Part shown: piece after piece, positions 30,483 through 39,586 of the stretch
Position numbering within the stretch: the stretch's first letter is position 1
Layout: every line of letters starts with the position of its first letter
Assembly (NCBI RefSeq): GCF_002000085.1
Contig: NZ_MUZU01000007.1
Span: 184,739 to 248,738, forward strand
DNA: 64,000 nt
Reading direction: 5' to 3'
DNA from: Pseudocolwellia agarivorans
GTDB lineage: Bacteria; Pseudomonadota; Gammaproteobacteria; Enterobacterales; Alteromonadaceae
Program-made: the position numbers and the translations under genes
Notes under the pieces: model-generated
The model's database searches: none
The model's input: only the letters and a program-made list of their open reading frames with translations
Told to the model about the DNA's origin: nothing

Positions 30483-31973
30483 TTGAAACAAAAACATATT
30501 CAAAACGTAATTATTGCAGGTGGCGGCACAGCAGGTTGGATGGCTGCGGCAGCTATATCAAAACTGATAGGTAAAAATTTAAACATTACATTAATCGAAT
30601 CAGATGAAATAGGTACAGTAGGCGTTGGGGAAGCAACAATTCCTCCCATTAAAACCTTCCATAAATTACTCAATATAAATGAACAAGAATTTATGCGAGA
30701 AACTCACGCCACTTTCAAATTAGGTATTAGCTTTGAAAACTGGGGAGAGATAAATGATGAATACATTCATTCATTTGGAGCAACAGGAAAAGAATGCTGG
30801 GCAGGAGAATTCCATCATTTTTGGTTACAAGGACGACAAAAAGGTTTAACAAAAGAATTTGGCGACTATTGCTTTGAACTACAAGCAGCCAAAGCCAATA
30901 AATTTGGCTTATCCAAACAAACACCGATTAATTATGCCTATCATTTAGATGCGACCCTCTATGCAAAGTATTTACGAAAGTTCAGTGAAAATTTAGGTGT
31001 TAAGCGTATTGAAGGTAAAATCAATAAAGTTAACAAACACTCCGATACGGGCTTTATTTCGTCTTTAACGCTAGATTCTAAACAAATCATCGAAGGTGAT
31101 TTATTTATAGACTGTACAGGCTTTAAAGGATTACTCATTGAGCAAGCTCTGCATACTGGTTACGATGATTGGTCACATTGGTTACCATGCGATAGCGCCA
31201 TTGCAGTTCAAACAAAATCGGTAGAACCAGCGACTCCATATACCCGATCCATTGCTAGAAGTAGTGGTTGGCAATGGAAAATACCTTTACAACATAGAGT
31301 TGGCAATGGGTTAGTTTATTGCAGTAAATACATATCTGACGAAGCCGCGACTAAAGAATTATTAGCGAATATTGAAGGCGAAACCATTACAACACCAAGA
31401 ACAATAAAATTTAAAACAGGACGCCGACGTAAAGGTTGGAATAAAAACTGTGTAGCTTTGGGGCTTTCTAGTGGCTTTATCGAACCATTAGAGTCAACCA
31501 GTATTCATTTAATTATGTCTGGTATCATTCGTTTATTACGCTTATTTCCGTTCCAAGGAATTGAACAAACAATGATAAATGAATACAACAGCAAACTCAC
31601 TTCAGAACTCAATGCTGTTAGAGACTTTATTATTTTGCACTACCACGTAAACAAACGATCTAATAGTGAGTTTTGGCAGCATTGCCAAAATATGGAAATA
31701 CCAGACTCTTTAGCACATAAAATTCAACTATTTAAAGAATCGGGACGAGTATTTTTAGATGACGGTGACATTTTCCGTGTAGATTCATGGACACAAGTGA
31801 TGATTGGCCAAGGTTTAATACCAATGCAACATCATCAAATTGCAGATATCATGTCAGACGATGAATTAAAGAACTTTCTTAACAGTTTAAAGCAATCTAT
31901 TGATAACGCAGTAACCAAGCTTCCACAGCATCATGATTTCATTAACCAGTATTGTAAATCAAACCTAGCTTAG
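30483..31973 (+). CDS. Flavin-dependent halogenase-family protein 2 (tryptophan halogenase family)
   Basis: 496 residues, a paralogue of the preceding gene. It has GGGTAGWMAAAA, GVGEATIPPI, HATFKLGISFENWG and an intact WxWxIP motif (GWQWKIPLQHR), then GLSSGFIEPLESTSIHL. The intact motif makes this copy the more credible catalytic one. The substrate in carbohydrate loci is unknown. It is separated from halogenase 1 by 12 bp, so the two are co-transcribed, and a strong terminator follows. The start codon is an ATG-like TTG at 30483, in frame with the first conserved strand, with a GAGGT element about 8 bases upstream. Confidence 0.88.
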   Translation: MKQKHIQNVIIAGGGTAGWMAAAAISKLIGKNLNITLIESDEIGTVGVGEATIPPIKTFHKLLNINEQEFMRETHATFKLGISFENWGEINDEYIHSFGATGKECWAGEFHHFWLQGRQKGLTKEFGDYCFELQAAKANKFGLSKQTPINYAYHLDATLYAKYLRKFSENLGVKRIEGKINKVNKHSDTGFISSLTLDSKQIIEGDLFIDCTGFKGLLIEQALHTGYDDWSHWLPCDSAIAVQTKSVEPATPYTRSIARSSGWQWKIPLQHRVGNGLVYCSKYISDEAATKELLANIEGETITTPRTIKFKTGRRRKGWNKNCVALGLSSGFIEPLESTSIHLIMSGIIRLLRLFPFQGIEQTMINEYNSKLTSELNAVRDFIILHYHVNKRSNSEFWQHCQNMEIPDSLAHKIQLFKESGRVFLDDGDIFRVDSWTQVMIGQGLIPMQHHQIADIMSDDELKNFLNSLKQSIDNAVTKLPQHHDFINQYCKSNLA

Positions 31974-32030
31974 TGATTTTAAGCAACTCCCTAATAAACA
32001 GGTATTAAATAATATTAATTTTCAAACGTA

Positions 32031-32056
32031 AAAAAGGAGACAAACGTCTCCTTTTT
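32031..32056. terminator. Bidirectional terminator between halogenase 2 and sohB
   Basis: Perfect 11-bp stem AAAAAGGAGAC/GTCTCCTTTTT with loop AAAC between convergent genes. Confidence 0.9.
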
Positions 32057-32086
32057 AATAGCTATAAAACCAATTTATTCAGTAAA

Positions 32087-33130
32087 CTAGCTCGGGAAAA
32101 TTCGATTCTTTTGCCACAAGTTACTAAAAATACGATCTACCGACATAGACGCCGCTTTAGAAAATTTTTCAGCTAAGCCTTTTTTAACAACGTATTTAAT
32201 CGAGATAACTTTATTCGACTTATTCGCCAGTTGCAGATAGTCATCACTTGTTTGAATATCATCAACTAAACCTAACTCTTTAGCCTTTATGCCAAACCAA
32301 TGTTCACCGGTTGCCACTTTGCCTATTTCAAGACTTGGACGATGATCCGACACAAACCCTTTAAATAGTTGATGAGTTTCTTCTAACTCTTCATTGAACT
32401 TTTCACGACCTTTATCGGTGTTTTCACCAAACATAGTTACCGTACGTTTAAATTCGCCCGCGGTAAACTGTTCGTAATCAATATCGTTTTTCTTTAATAA
32501 CTTATTAAAGTTAGGTACTTGTGCAATAACACCAATAGAACCGACAATCGCAAACGGAGCAGATATAATTTTGTTAGCTACACACGCCATCATATAACCA
32601 CCACTTGCAGCGACTTTGTCTACAGACACCGTTAGAGGGATATTATGCTGACGAATACGATCAAGTTGAGACGATGCTAAACCATAACCATGCACCATGC
32701 CGCCACCACTTTCTAATCGAACAAATACTTCATCTTTTGGTGTAGCGACTGCTAATACTGCGGTAATCTCTTCACGTAACGAAGACACTTCTTTAGCGTC
32801 GATACTGCCTTTAAAATCAAGCACAAATACACGTGTTTCTTGTTCTACTTCACCACTTTTCACTGATTTTTTATCTGCTTTTGCCGTTTCTTTCGCTTGT
32901 TTTTTTTCTTCTTTTTCTTTTTGTTTAATCTGTTCTTTCGTTAATAGATGTTGCATAACTTCATGCTCTACATCATCAAAGTGCTCAGATAAATCGGTAA
33001 TTTCTAATTCACCTTTTTTAGTGCCCTGCTTAATCGCTGACGATGCAATTACCGCAACAATAGCGATAATAGCCAAAACAAAAGTAATTGTTTTGGCAAA
33101 AAACAATCCGTACTCGTACAAAAATTCCAA
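32087..33130 (-). CDS. sohB: Inner-membrane S49 peptidase SohB
   Basis: Signal-peptide-peptidase-like serine protease anchored in the inner membrane. The 347-residue protein has an N-terminal membrane helix (about 8-30), then a Lys/Glu-rich stretch likely to be a coiled coil (residues 60-95). The S49 core follows, with VRLESGGGMVHGYG, DKVAASGGYMMAC (nucleophile Ser in AASGGY) and FAIVGSIGVIAQ. The catalytic Lys lies in FKRTVTMFGE as in SppA/SohB. In many gammaproteobacteria sohB neighbours yciK; here the VolA-like gene lies between them. Confidence 0.95.
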   Translation of the reverse strand: MEFLYEYGLFFAKTITFVLAIIAIVAVIASSAIKQGTKKGELEITDLSEHFDDVEHEVMQHLLTKEQIKQKEKEEKKQAKETAKADKKSVKSGEVEQETRVFVLDFKGSIDAKEVSSLREEITAVLAVATPKDEVFVRLESGGGMVHGYGLASSQLDRIRQHNIPLTVSVDKVAASGGYMMACVANKIISAPFAIVGSIGVIAQVPNFNKLLKKNDIDYEQFTAGEFKRTVTMFGENTDKGREKFNEELEETHQLFKGFVSDHRPSLEIGKVATGEHWFGIKAKELGLVDDIQTSDDYLQLANKSNKVISIKYVVKKGLAEKFSKAASMSVDRIFSNLWQKNRIFPS

Positions 33131-33179
33131 GTTTATTCTCCTAAGCGTAAACCGCTTTAACTTTATTTATATTTAACTA

Positions 33180-33207
33180 ATACCGATCGGATTAATCAAG
33201 TTGGTAT
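33180..33207. repeat. Short imperfect palindrome of REP-like type
   Basis: ATACC at 33180-33184 and GGTAT at 33203-33207 are inverted, with an internal CCGATCGG palindrome and ATTAATCAA between. The form resembles short interspersed repeats seen in Alteromonadales. Only one copy is in the window. Confidence 0.3.
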
Positions 33208-33224
33208 AAATATGGGGATAAAAA

Positions 33225-33255
33225 TGTAAAAAAAAAGCCCTTAAAAAGGACTTTT
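33225..33255 (-). terminator. Terminator after the VolA-like lipase gene
   Basis: A stem of ten pairs with one G-U wobble (33233-33242 with 33246-33255) is followed on the minus strand by a run of nine T. A second small hairpin, CTTCAT/ATGAAG, lies at 33270-33286, just past the stop codon. Confidence 0.7.
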
Positions 33256-33293
33256 CTCTCTCAAAGATCTTCATTATAAATGAAGTTTCTTTA

Positions 33294-35690
33294 TTATTGT
33301 ACAACCTCAGTATTTGTTACGTTAATCAATTGTCCTTTACTTGCAAAGAAAGCAACAACTTGAGACTGCATTTCTAACGTTGCTGCTCCTGTTAACATAG
33401 CATCTGAAGCCTCAGGTCTAACAGAAGGATCTAAAATAGAAGCATGATGGCCATTTAAAAATCTAACCACACCAGAGCCTGCACTTGTCGTACTCACACT
33501 AGGCAATCCTAATAACGCCACAGCACCTTCAGTACCACCAATTGGAGATGTTGACACCGTATTAGGTATAACTTGATCTGAAAGGTTTGTTCCACCATCA
33601 CCTATTACTTCAATTAAATGAGTGGGAGTTTGAGTCGCAGCCATTTGTGCAGCATAGTTAATAGGGTCTCCTGAACCTATAATTGTTTGAGCAGCAAAAA
33701 CAAACTGTGAGAATATTCCATTAAGACCCGCTTGTTGCTCAGCAGTTAAATTAGCATAAAATAATCGGTAAGCTCCAATTAACTGAGCTTCAGTTGGTTT
33801 ATCATATTGGGTAGCAACAAAGTTTTGAAAATCATCTGATTGAGCAAAAGCTAATTTAGATTTAATTACATCTTCAAAAGCACCAGATTCCATTAAGAAA
33901 TTAGCTACCATAATACCTGGCATAGCTAAAGAGTTAGACGTTATTTTAAACATTGGATCTAAAGCTGGATTAATTGGCGCATTAGCAAGCGCAACAAAAT
34001 TAATACCTGTTATCGCTCCTAATGAATGTCCTAAGTAATGAACTTCAGACGTATCAAGGTTTACACCTACTGTCGCGTTCAACCCTAAACGTAAACCTAA
34101 TGTATCAGCCGTACTTTGACGTAAATTATCACGCGTAGTTAACAAGCTCGCTAAGTTCATATAATGAGTTGCAGATACGGTAGAAGCATTAATTTCATCA
34201 CCCGGTTTAGTCAGGTCTAAATCAAACCCTCGGCTACCATGTAGTGGATGATCTATTGCAATTGTTGCGAAACCAAATGTTGATAAAACACCTGTTATCG
34301 CCAGCATGTCTTCTTTTTTAGACGTAATACCATGTTGAAGAATAACCACAGGCCAACCACTCTCTGGTGTTTCTAAAGCCGGTAAACCATAACTCGCTCT
34401 AACCGCATCAGTAACAGGTGATAATTTAGGCGTGGTCATTTGAACATCAATATCTCCCGGATGAGAAATATAAGGAATATCACTCTCGCCTTGCGGCATA
34501 GGTACAGGGTTAAACTTTGTTAAGTTTCGTTCGGTATCTAATGCTAAAGCGCTGCTTAAATCTCTTAAGCCAACCGCCATACAAAAATCATCATTGGCGC
34601 TTAGAGGATCCGCAGGGATCGCCGCTGGATTTTGTGCTGCTAAACCAGCAATCATAGCGCCAGAATCACATCGAGCTTGCCACCAAGAATTAACAGGGGC
34701 TTCAGGATTTTCTACACTAGGAATAGGTAAATAATACGGAAGGGTTACATTACCCGTATGGTAGTTAGCCGTTGAATATAAAGCTTGTAATGACTCAGGT
34801 AATACTCGACCTTGCGATAAAAACACATCATTCACAGTTGCTACCGATGAATTAATAGTAATAACTGGAGGTAAACCACCAGCAGCTAAATTAGCAGCCA
34901 TTAAGCCTTTAACCGTATTTAATACTTTCGTCGTCGATTGTGTTGTCATCGCCATAGTGTAAATTAACGAATCAGATTCAACACCTTCGCTTATTACAGC
35001 TTTTTCGAAACTATTAATAACAGCTTGTAAACCTAATTGAGCTTCAGAGCCTAATGGATTGGTATTAATATCTTGGCGAGCTAACTCATACGTTGTAGAG
35101 CCTGCAACGGCTTTACCATTAGTATCTTTAAGAGAGTTAGTTAGAGCAAGTAAATAAGTTGTCTCTGCTTTTAGCGGACTTAATGGCACAACAGCAATAC
35201 TGTTACCTGATTTTTGTGCAATAAAGTCAACACCAAATGTTAGCTCGCCGACTATTTTACATGCTAATCCACGAGTAACCCCTGTACATTCAGGATCATT
35301 TAAATCACCGCCCATTGTAGCTTCAAAAAGCTTAATAGAACTCGCTACCGAATCACCATCAAGAGAAGTTCCCGCTGGAAAATCTACATTTAAAAGAAAT
35401 GGATTAACGGTAGACCAACCATCTAAAGCGCTTAACGCAACAGAAGGATCGCTTTCATCGGTAGGATCATCAACGGGTATATTCAATGTACCATCAGTAG
35501 TACCTTGAAATAACAAATCATTAGGTACTGATAAAACACCATTTGAAGGATCGAATACAATACGTGCCGAAGCCGTTACTATAGAGTTATTATTTTCTGC
35601 ATTCTGCTGTACGTCTTTAATACTTTCACTATCGCAAGCAGATAAGCCTAGTAGACTTGCAATAGACATACTTAATATTACTTTTTTCAT
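33294..35690 (-). CDS. VolA/Pla-1-type surface lipoprotein (phospho)lipase
   Basis: 798-residue predicted lipoprotein with lipobox LSAC. The N-terminal domain (about 35-290) starts with ARIVFDPSNGVLSVPNDLLF, as in VolA of Vibrio cholerae, a surface lysophospholipase that feeds fatty acids to FadL. The alpha/beta-hydrolase core has WPVVILQHGITSKKEDM (oxyanion region), IDHPLHGSRGFD and nucleophile elbow GHSLG near residue 553. The catalytic His is likely in LNGHHASIL near the C-terminus. It is monocistronic, followed by a terminator. No fadL homologue is in the window. It could also act as a triacylglycerol lipase; the specific substrate is inference. Confidence 0.88.
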   Translation of the reverse strand: MKKVILSMSIASLLGLSACDSESIKDVQQNAENNNSIVTASARIVFDPSNGVLSVPNDLLFQGTTDGTLNIPVDDPTDESDPSVALSALDGWSTVNPFLLNVDFPAGTSLDGDSVASSIKLFEATMGGDLNDPECTGVTRGLACKIVGELTFGVDFIAQKSGNSIAVVPLSPLKAETTYLLALTNSLKDTNGKAVAGSTTYELARQDINTNPLGSEAQLGLQAVINSFEKAVISEGVESDSLIYTMAMTTQSTTKVLNTVKGLMAANLAAGGLPPVITINSSVATVNDVFLSQGRVLPESLQALYSTANYHTGNVTLPYYLPIPSVENPEAPVNSWWQARCDSGAMIAGLAAQNPAAIPADPLSANDDFCMAVGLRDLSSALALDTERNLTKFNPVPMPQGESDIPYISHPGDIDVQMTTPKLSPVTDAVRASYGLPALETPESGWPVVILQHGITSKKEDMLAITGVLSTFGFATIAIDHPLHGSRGFDLDLTKPGDEINASTVSATHYMNLASLLTTRDNLRQSTADTLGLRLGLNATVGVNLDTSEVHYLGHSLGAITGINFVALANAPINPALDPMFKITSNSLAMPGIMVANFLMESGAFEDVIKSKLAFAQSDDFQNFVATQYDKPTEAQLIGAYRLFYANLTAEQQAGLNGIFSQFVFAAQTIIGSGDPINYAAQMAATQTPTHLIEVIGDGGTNLSDQVIPNTVSTSPIGGTEGAVALLGLPSVSTTSAGSGVVRFLNGHHASILDPSVRPEASDAMLTGAATLEMQSQVVAFFASKGQLINVTNTEVVQ

Positions 35691-35938
35691 TATATCTCCC
35701 CAGATTAATTCTTTCCTATATACAAAGTTGTAGTCGTTTTAACGAATTTTGCATAATATTTATGGTTAAAACCCAACTTGTTAGACCAGTCAAACTTACC
35801 CTAAGAATTTCATTTGTGCTAGTTGTTTTTTTAAATAACAAAAAGTTTATGGATCTTTTATCAATTATTTCTGACTTTTTACTCGTTTGTTCGCTCAGCT
35901 CAGAGTAGAATTCATTCCCATATTTTTACAACCTTCTA

Positions 35939-36694
35939 ATGATTATGTTTGATTTTAAATGTGAAGCTAGCGAGCTAGCGAATAAAGTTATTTTAGTAAC
36001 TGGCGCTGGAGATGGCATCGGTAAACAAGCGGCCCTTACTTATGCCAGTTTAGGAGCCACTGTTATATTACTTGGTAAAACAACTAAAAAATTAGAAGAT
36101 GTTTACGATTTAATTGTAGAACAAAACTCGCCACAACCCGCAATTATTCCTTTAGATTTAAAAGGCGCAACAAAGCAAAATTACATCGATATGGTTGCAA
36201 CTATTAAAAGTCAATTTGGTCGACTTGATGGCGCATTACTTAATGCAGCTATATTAGGTGAATTATCTCCCTTTACACAAATTCACGATCAAATTTGGAA
36301 TGACATTATGCAAGTGAACGTAAATGCTCAATATTTACTTTCACAAGCCCTGCTGCCTTTATTACAAAGTACTAACAGTGCTTCGTTAGTATTTACAACT
36401 TCAGGTGTTGGCAATAAAGGTAAAGCTTATTGGGGGGCTTATAGTATTTCTAAATTTGCTACCGAAGGTATGATGCAAGTTATTGCAGATGAATATGACA
36501 CAACCTCAGTTCGCACCAATGCTATTAACCCAGGAGCTACCGATACCAACATGAGATCTATTGCTTATCCTGGCGAAAACAAACAAAACCTAGCGGCTCC
36601 TACCGATATAATGCCAGCCTATATTTATTTAATGAGTGACAAGAGCTCTCATGTAAATGGCCAAGTTATTAACGCACAAGCTGCATCAAATTAA
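35939..36694 (+). CDS. yciK: YciK-family short-chain dehydrogenase/reductase
   Basis: 251-residue SDR oxidoreductase. The Rossmann glycine motif is VTGAGDGIGKQAAL (about 21-34). Further SDR landmarks are LNAAILGELSPF (NNAG-like), MQVNVNAQYLL, a catalytic Ser strand FTTSGVGNKGKAYWGAYSISKFA with YxxxK, and NPGATDTNMR. Sequence similarity to E. coli YciK is strong throughout, including PADIMPLYLWLM-like TDIMPAYIYLM. Natural substrate is unknown. A second ATG 6 bases in is equally possible. Location near sohB is conserved in related bacteria. Confidence 0.92.
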   Translation: MIMFDFKCEASELANKVILVTGAGDGIGKQAALTYASLGATVILLGKTTKKLEDVYDLIVEQNSPQPAIIPLDLKGATKQNYIDMVATIKSQFGRLDGALLNAAILGELSPFTQIHDQIWNDIMQVNVNAQYLLSQALLPLLQSTNSASLVFTTSGVGNKGKAYWGAYSISKFATEGMMQVIADEYDTTSVRTNAINPGATDTNMRSIAYPGENKQNLAAPTDIMPAYIYLMSDKSSHVNGQVINAQAASN

Positions 36695-36733
36695 TTTTTT
36701 GAATTAAGCACTTACATCTCTATCCAAAAAATA

Positions 36734-36772
36734 TTTAATTAGTAATACCTTCAAAGCCTATTACTAATTAAA
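36734..36772. repeat. 14-bp perfect inverted repeat downstream of yciK
   Basis: TTTAATTAGTAATA and TATTACTAATTAAA pair around an 11-base loop, 40 bp past the yciK stop. The stem is AT-only and not followed by a T run, so a role as terminator is possible but weak. Confidence 0.5.
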
Positions 36773-36983
36773 TTATCCTTATATTACCAAGCTAGTAACG
36801 ACAACAATTAAGCAAAAAACACTTAATGAAGGCACCTTCAACGTTGACACCTTTTAAAATAAAAAATTAATAAATAAACATAAAGATTTGAATAAAGTCA
36901 TTGCAGATGTAGAATTGCATTACTCATGACAATTATGCCAACAGGCATTGTTAAGCTGTTTAGCAGAAGGTAGTAATACGTTT

Positions 36984-37244
36984 ATGGATCATTTTGAACA
37001 GTTAGGTGTAGGTAGAGCATCTACAACCATCGAAATTAAAAAAGCCTATCGTAAGCTTGCAAATAAATATCATCCTGATAGAAACGATAGCACCGAAGCA
37101 AAAGAAAAATTTCAATTAATTCAGCAAGCGTATGATGTTATTTCTGACCCGAAAAAACGCGCTTTATACTTAAAAAGCAACTATACCGTAATAACAGATC
37201 CCCGAGAAATTGCCGATTCTTTTTGGCACAGTGCATTAAGTTAA
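36984..37244 (+). CDS. Small J-domain protein
   Basis: About 86 residues, nearly all a DnaJ J-domain: helix [33 protein letters not shown] contains the HPD motif that triggers Hsp70 ATPase, followed by [23 protein letters not shown]. There is no Gly/Phe region, zinc finger or client-binding domain, only a 25-residue tail. This suggests that it recruits DnaK to a specific partner. The ATG at 36984 is used; a TTG at 36948 is in frame but adds a non-conserved leader. It heads a co-directional cluster with gaps of 21, 56 and 84 bp to three unrecognised genes, whose products are candidate partners. Confidence 0.88.
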   Translation: MDHFEQLGVGRASTTIEIKKAYRKLANKYHPDRNDSTEAKEKFQLIQQAYDVISDPKKRALYLKSNYTVITDPREIADSFWHSALS

Positions 37245-37265
37245 GCTTCTCTACTAGGAAAAAAA

Positions 37266-37730
37266 ATGCAAACTGAAACAAGCATACCTGACTATTTAAC
37301 CACTGACTTTTCTATGTATTTAGAAAACATGAACTCATTGGCTGATCCTGAAAACCCTGATTTATTATCAAATTATCTATCTAATTTATTCGAACAATTA
37401 AAACAAATGCCTTTATTATTTAATGGCATGGTTGATCAACTTGCAATGGCTATATCAACCAAAGTAAGAATAAACAGTAAAAACTTAGCAGCATTACCAC
37501 TTTCGCAAGAACCTACGTGGGAAGAAGTAAAACCTTTTGTGGGTGTTCATGCTGATGCAAGAGCTTGTATTACTGAAATAATGACTCACGCAGAACAAGA
37601 CTTAAAAACAGCGATTTTACTAATTCATTTTTATAACAGCTACGATTCAAAACCTTTAAAAGCTGAAGAAGAAGATGATGATGACCAGCACAATAATTAT
37701 GACGATAATGACTACGATGAAAACTACTAA
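37266..37730 (+). CDS. Uncharacterised protein with acidic C-terminal tail
   Basis: 154 residues, no family recognised. The body is predicted mainly helical (LLSNYLSNLFEQLKQMPLLFNGMVDQLAMAIS..), with no signal peptide or membrane segment. The last 25 residues are almost all Asp, Glu, Asn and Tyr. It starts 21 bp after the J-domain gene, with AGGAAAAAAA just upstream, so it is very likely in the same operon. An acidic tail next to a J-domain protein suggests an adaptor or substrate of a DnaK pathway, but this is inference only. Confidence 0.7.
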   Translation: MQTETSIPDYLTTDFSMYLENMNSLADPENPDLLSNYLSNLFEQLKQMPLLFNGMVDQLAMAISTKVRINSKNLAALPLSQEPTWEEVKPFVGVHADARACITEIMTHAEQDLKTAILLIHFYNSYDSKPLKAEEEDDDDQHNNYDDNDYDENY

Positions 37731-37786
37731 TATTTGTCATTAACCATTACATCAAACGAAAAACATATAAGTATTAAGGAATAACC

Positions 37787-38434
37787 TTGACTAAAAATGC
37801 ATTAATTCTAGCGACCGACATTATTGAACAAGCACAACACAGCGGTAGACGCGCTGGTACCTCTTTAGAAGCTATAGCTTCTGAACAGGGCGATGCAACT
37901 ATGTTAGCCGTATTAACAGAAATGGATATTTTAACCGTAGCTAAAATTGTTCGTGAGCACGACGCAACTATCCCTTCTATTGCAACCTGGTTAATGGATG
38001 CTGAATCAATTAAACAATTATTAAACGTAGAGCCCTCTTATTGGCAAAATATGGATGAAGACACGGTATTTTGTGCACAAACCGAAGCTCACAGCTTATT
38101 AACTCAAATATTTTTATCTTCAGACGACGAAGAGAAACAACTAGAAGTACTTAAAGCCATAGTTGAAGACGATTTTGGTCTTCTATATTTGTCTTTACCT
38201 TTTGTGGGCCATGACTTTTCTGAATTAGAAGAAGATGAAGAACAAACATCGGGCAGTGTAGAAGAATTGTTAATGAAAATAAAAACGTTAAGCGAAGAAG
38301 CTTATCGTGAAGTAATGGTAGTAAGTACCAACGGAACACTCGACAACATTGAAAATGCCTTAAAACAAAATGCTAATAAACAAAGAGTAACAGCGGTTGA
38401 AATGGATACCGACGATATGTTCGCACCACTTTAG
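37787..38434 (+). CDS. Uncharacterised protein of the J-domain cluster
   Basis: 215 residues, no family recognised. The start is TTG, supported by AAGGA 6 bases upstream. The protein is predicted helical, cytoplasmic and acidic in its second half (ELEEDEEQTSGS). The segment FCAQTEAHSLLTQIFLSSDDEEKQLEVLKAIVEDD looks like a helical repeat or HEAT-like layout, though too short to assign. It is third in the co-directional cluster, 56 bp after the preceding gene. Confidence 0.7.
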   Translation: MTKNALILATDIIEQAQHSGRRAGTSLEAIASEQGDATMLAVLTEMDILTVAKIVREHDATIPSIATWLMDAESIKQLLNVEPSYWQNMDEDTVFCAQTEAHSLLTQIFLSSDDEEKQLEVLKAIVEDDFGLLYLSLPFVGHDFSELEEDEEQTSGSVEELLMKIKTLSEEAYREVMVVSTNGTLDNIENALKQNANKQRVTAVEMDTDDMFAPL

Positions 38435-38518
38435 TTTTAGTAACATACCGTATTTACTTATATACAAAACGTTATTGCCAATACGTTATTTTCAGTAATA
38501 ATTGATTAGGATCCATCG

Positions 38519-39454
38519 ATGACCGATTCATCAGTAAGCATTGCAGAATTAAGAAATCACCCTTTCCTACTTTTAGTATTAAAAGATGGAGAAAATGAAG
38601 GCTACTTCACGCCAGAATTTATGCACAAAACCAAACAACAATTATCTGATATGTCGTTAAGAATAGCCTCAGACAACTTATCAATAATTTATGCCGACCA
38701 AATAAGAAAAGGTTGTGAAATTGTACTTGGTATGTGTAATTTAGGTTTATTAGAGCTTTGCGATAACGACACCGAAAAAGCTAAAAAAATTATTCAAACC
38801 GAAAGCATTGTGTACTGCTTTAGAGCCGGTTGGGCTAAATACGCCGAACTGAAAAAAATATCGCCTACATTTTTTGAAGAAATATCTATCACAAGTTATG
38901 CCCAAGCTATTAACGACACATCAGATATTAGAGCAATGCATAACATATTAGAAAAAACCGGCCAACAAAGTGCCATGCTATTTAATATCTATAAAAGCAT
39001 TGCCTCAGTTTACAGCGCAAATACCATTCTTGTAGATAATGACGAAGAAATTTTACAGTTTGAAATACAAAAATTTCTTAATTCAGCGATTACCCTATTA
39101 CTCATAGATACTGATAAAAAGAAATACACCAATAGTTTATACGAAGAATTAATCACCTATCTCACCACTACAGAAAAAGACGAAATATTTGATAAAGTTG
39201 AAGCTGCTATAGCCAAAATTAGCCAACAACTTCCATTATCAGCAAGAGAATATCTACAAGAAAAAGGCTTACTAGAATTTACCGATTTAAAAGGCTTAAT
39301 TGAGCAACAACTCGATATTGAAGTGTTTATTCCTGACATATTAGAACTGCCCATCAGCGTTATTAATGAATTACATGACGACTTTGACGGTGGTTACGAC
39401 TTCCATGCTGATGACGATGAAGATCTTGCTTATTTAATACCTGATGGGAAATAG
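38519..39454 (+). CDS. Uncharacterised protein of the J-domain cluster
   Basis: 311 residues, no family recognised with confidence. The N-terminal half is helical with Cys residues in GMCNLGLLELCDND. The C-terminal 30 residues are acidic (HDDFDGGYDFHADDDEDLAYL), echoing the tail of the second gene in the cluster. There is no signal peptide or membrane segment. It lies 84 bp after the previous gene on the same strand and is probably co-expressed. ATG start, with a GGATCC-containing upstream region that includes AGGAT. Confidence 0.7.
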   Translation: MTDSSVSIAELRNHPFLLLVLKDGENEGYFTPEFMHKTKQQLSDMSLRIASDNLSIIYADQIRKGCEIVLGMCNLGLLELCDNDTEKAKKIIQTESIVYCFRAGWAKYAELKKISPTFFEEISITSYAQAINDTSDIRAMHNILEKTGQQSAMLFNIYKSIASVYSANTILVDNDEEILQFEIQKFLNSAITLLLIDTDKKKYTNSLYEELITYLTTTEKDEIFDKVEAAIAKISQQLPLSAREYLQEKGLLEFTDLKGLIEQQLDIEVFIPDILELPISVINELHDDFDGGYDFHADDDEDLAYLIPDGK

Positions 39455-39586
39455 CTAAGATAACAATTTTTCATTCATCATTTAGATAATATTCCTATCA
39501 AGGTAAGTGATTAATAACACAATTGATTTACAAAAAAATCAACGTAGAATAGGAATATATTTTCCTCTTTATTTATAAGGTATTAC

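Noticed and set aside
32697..33176. 159-codon plus-strand ORF across the sohB start
   Set aside because: It is antisense to sohB, has low-complexity Ser/Cys/Phe content and no family match.
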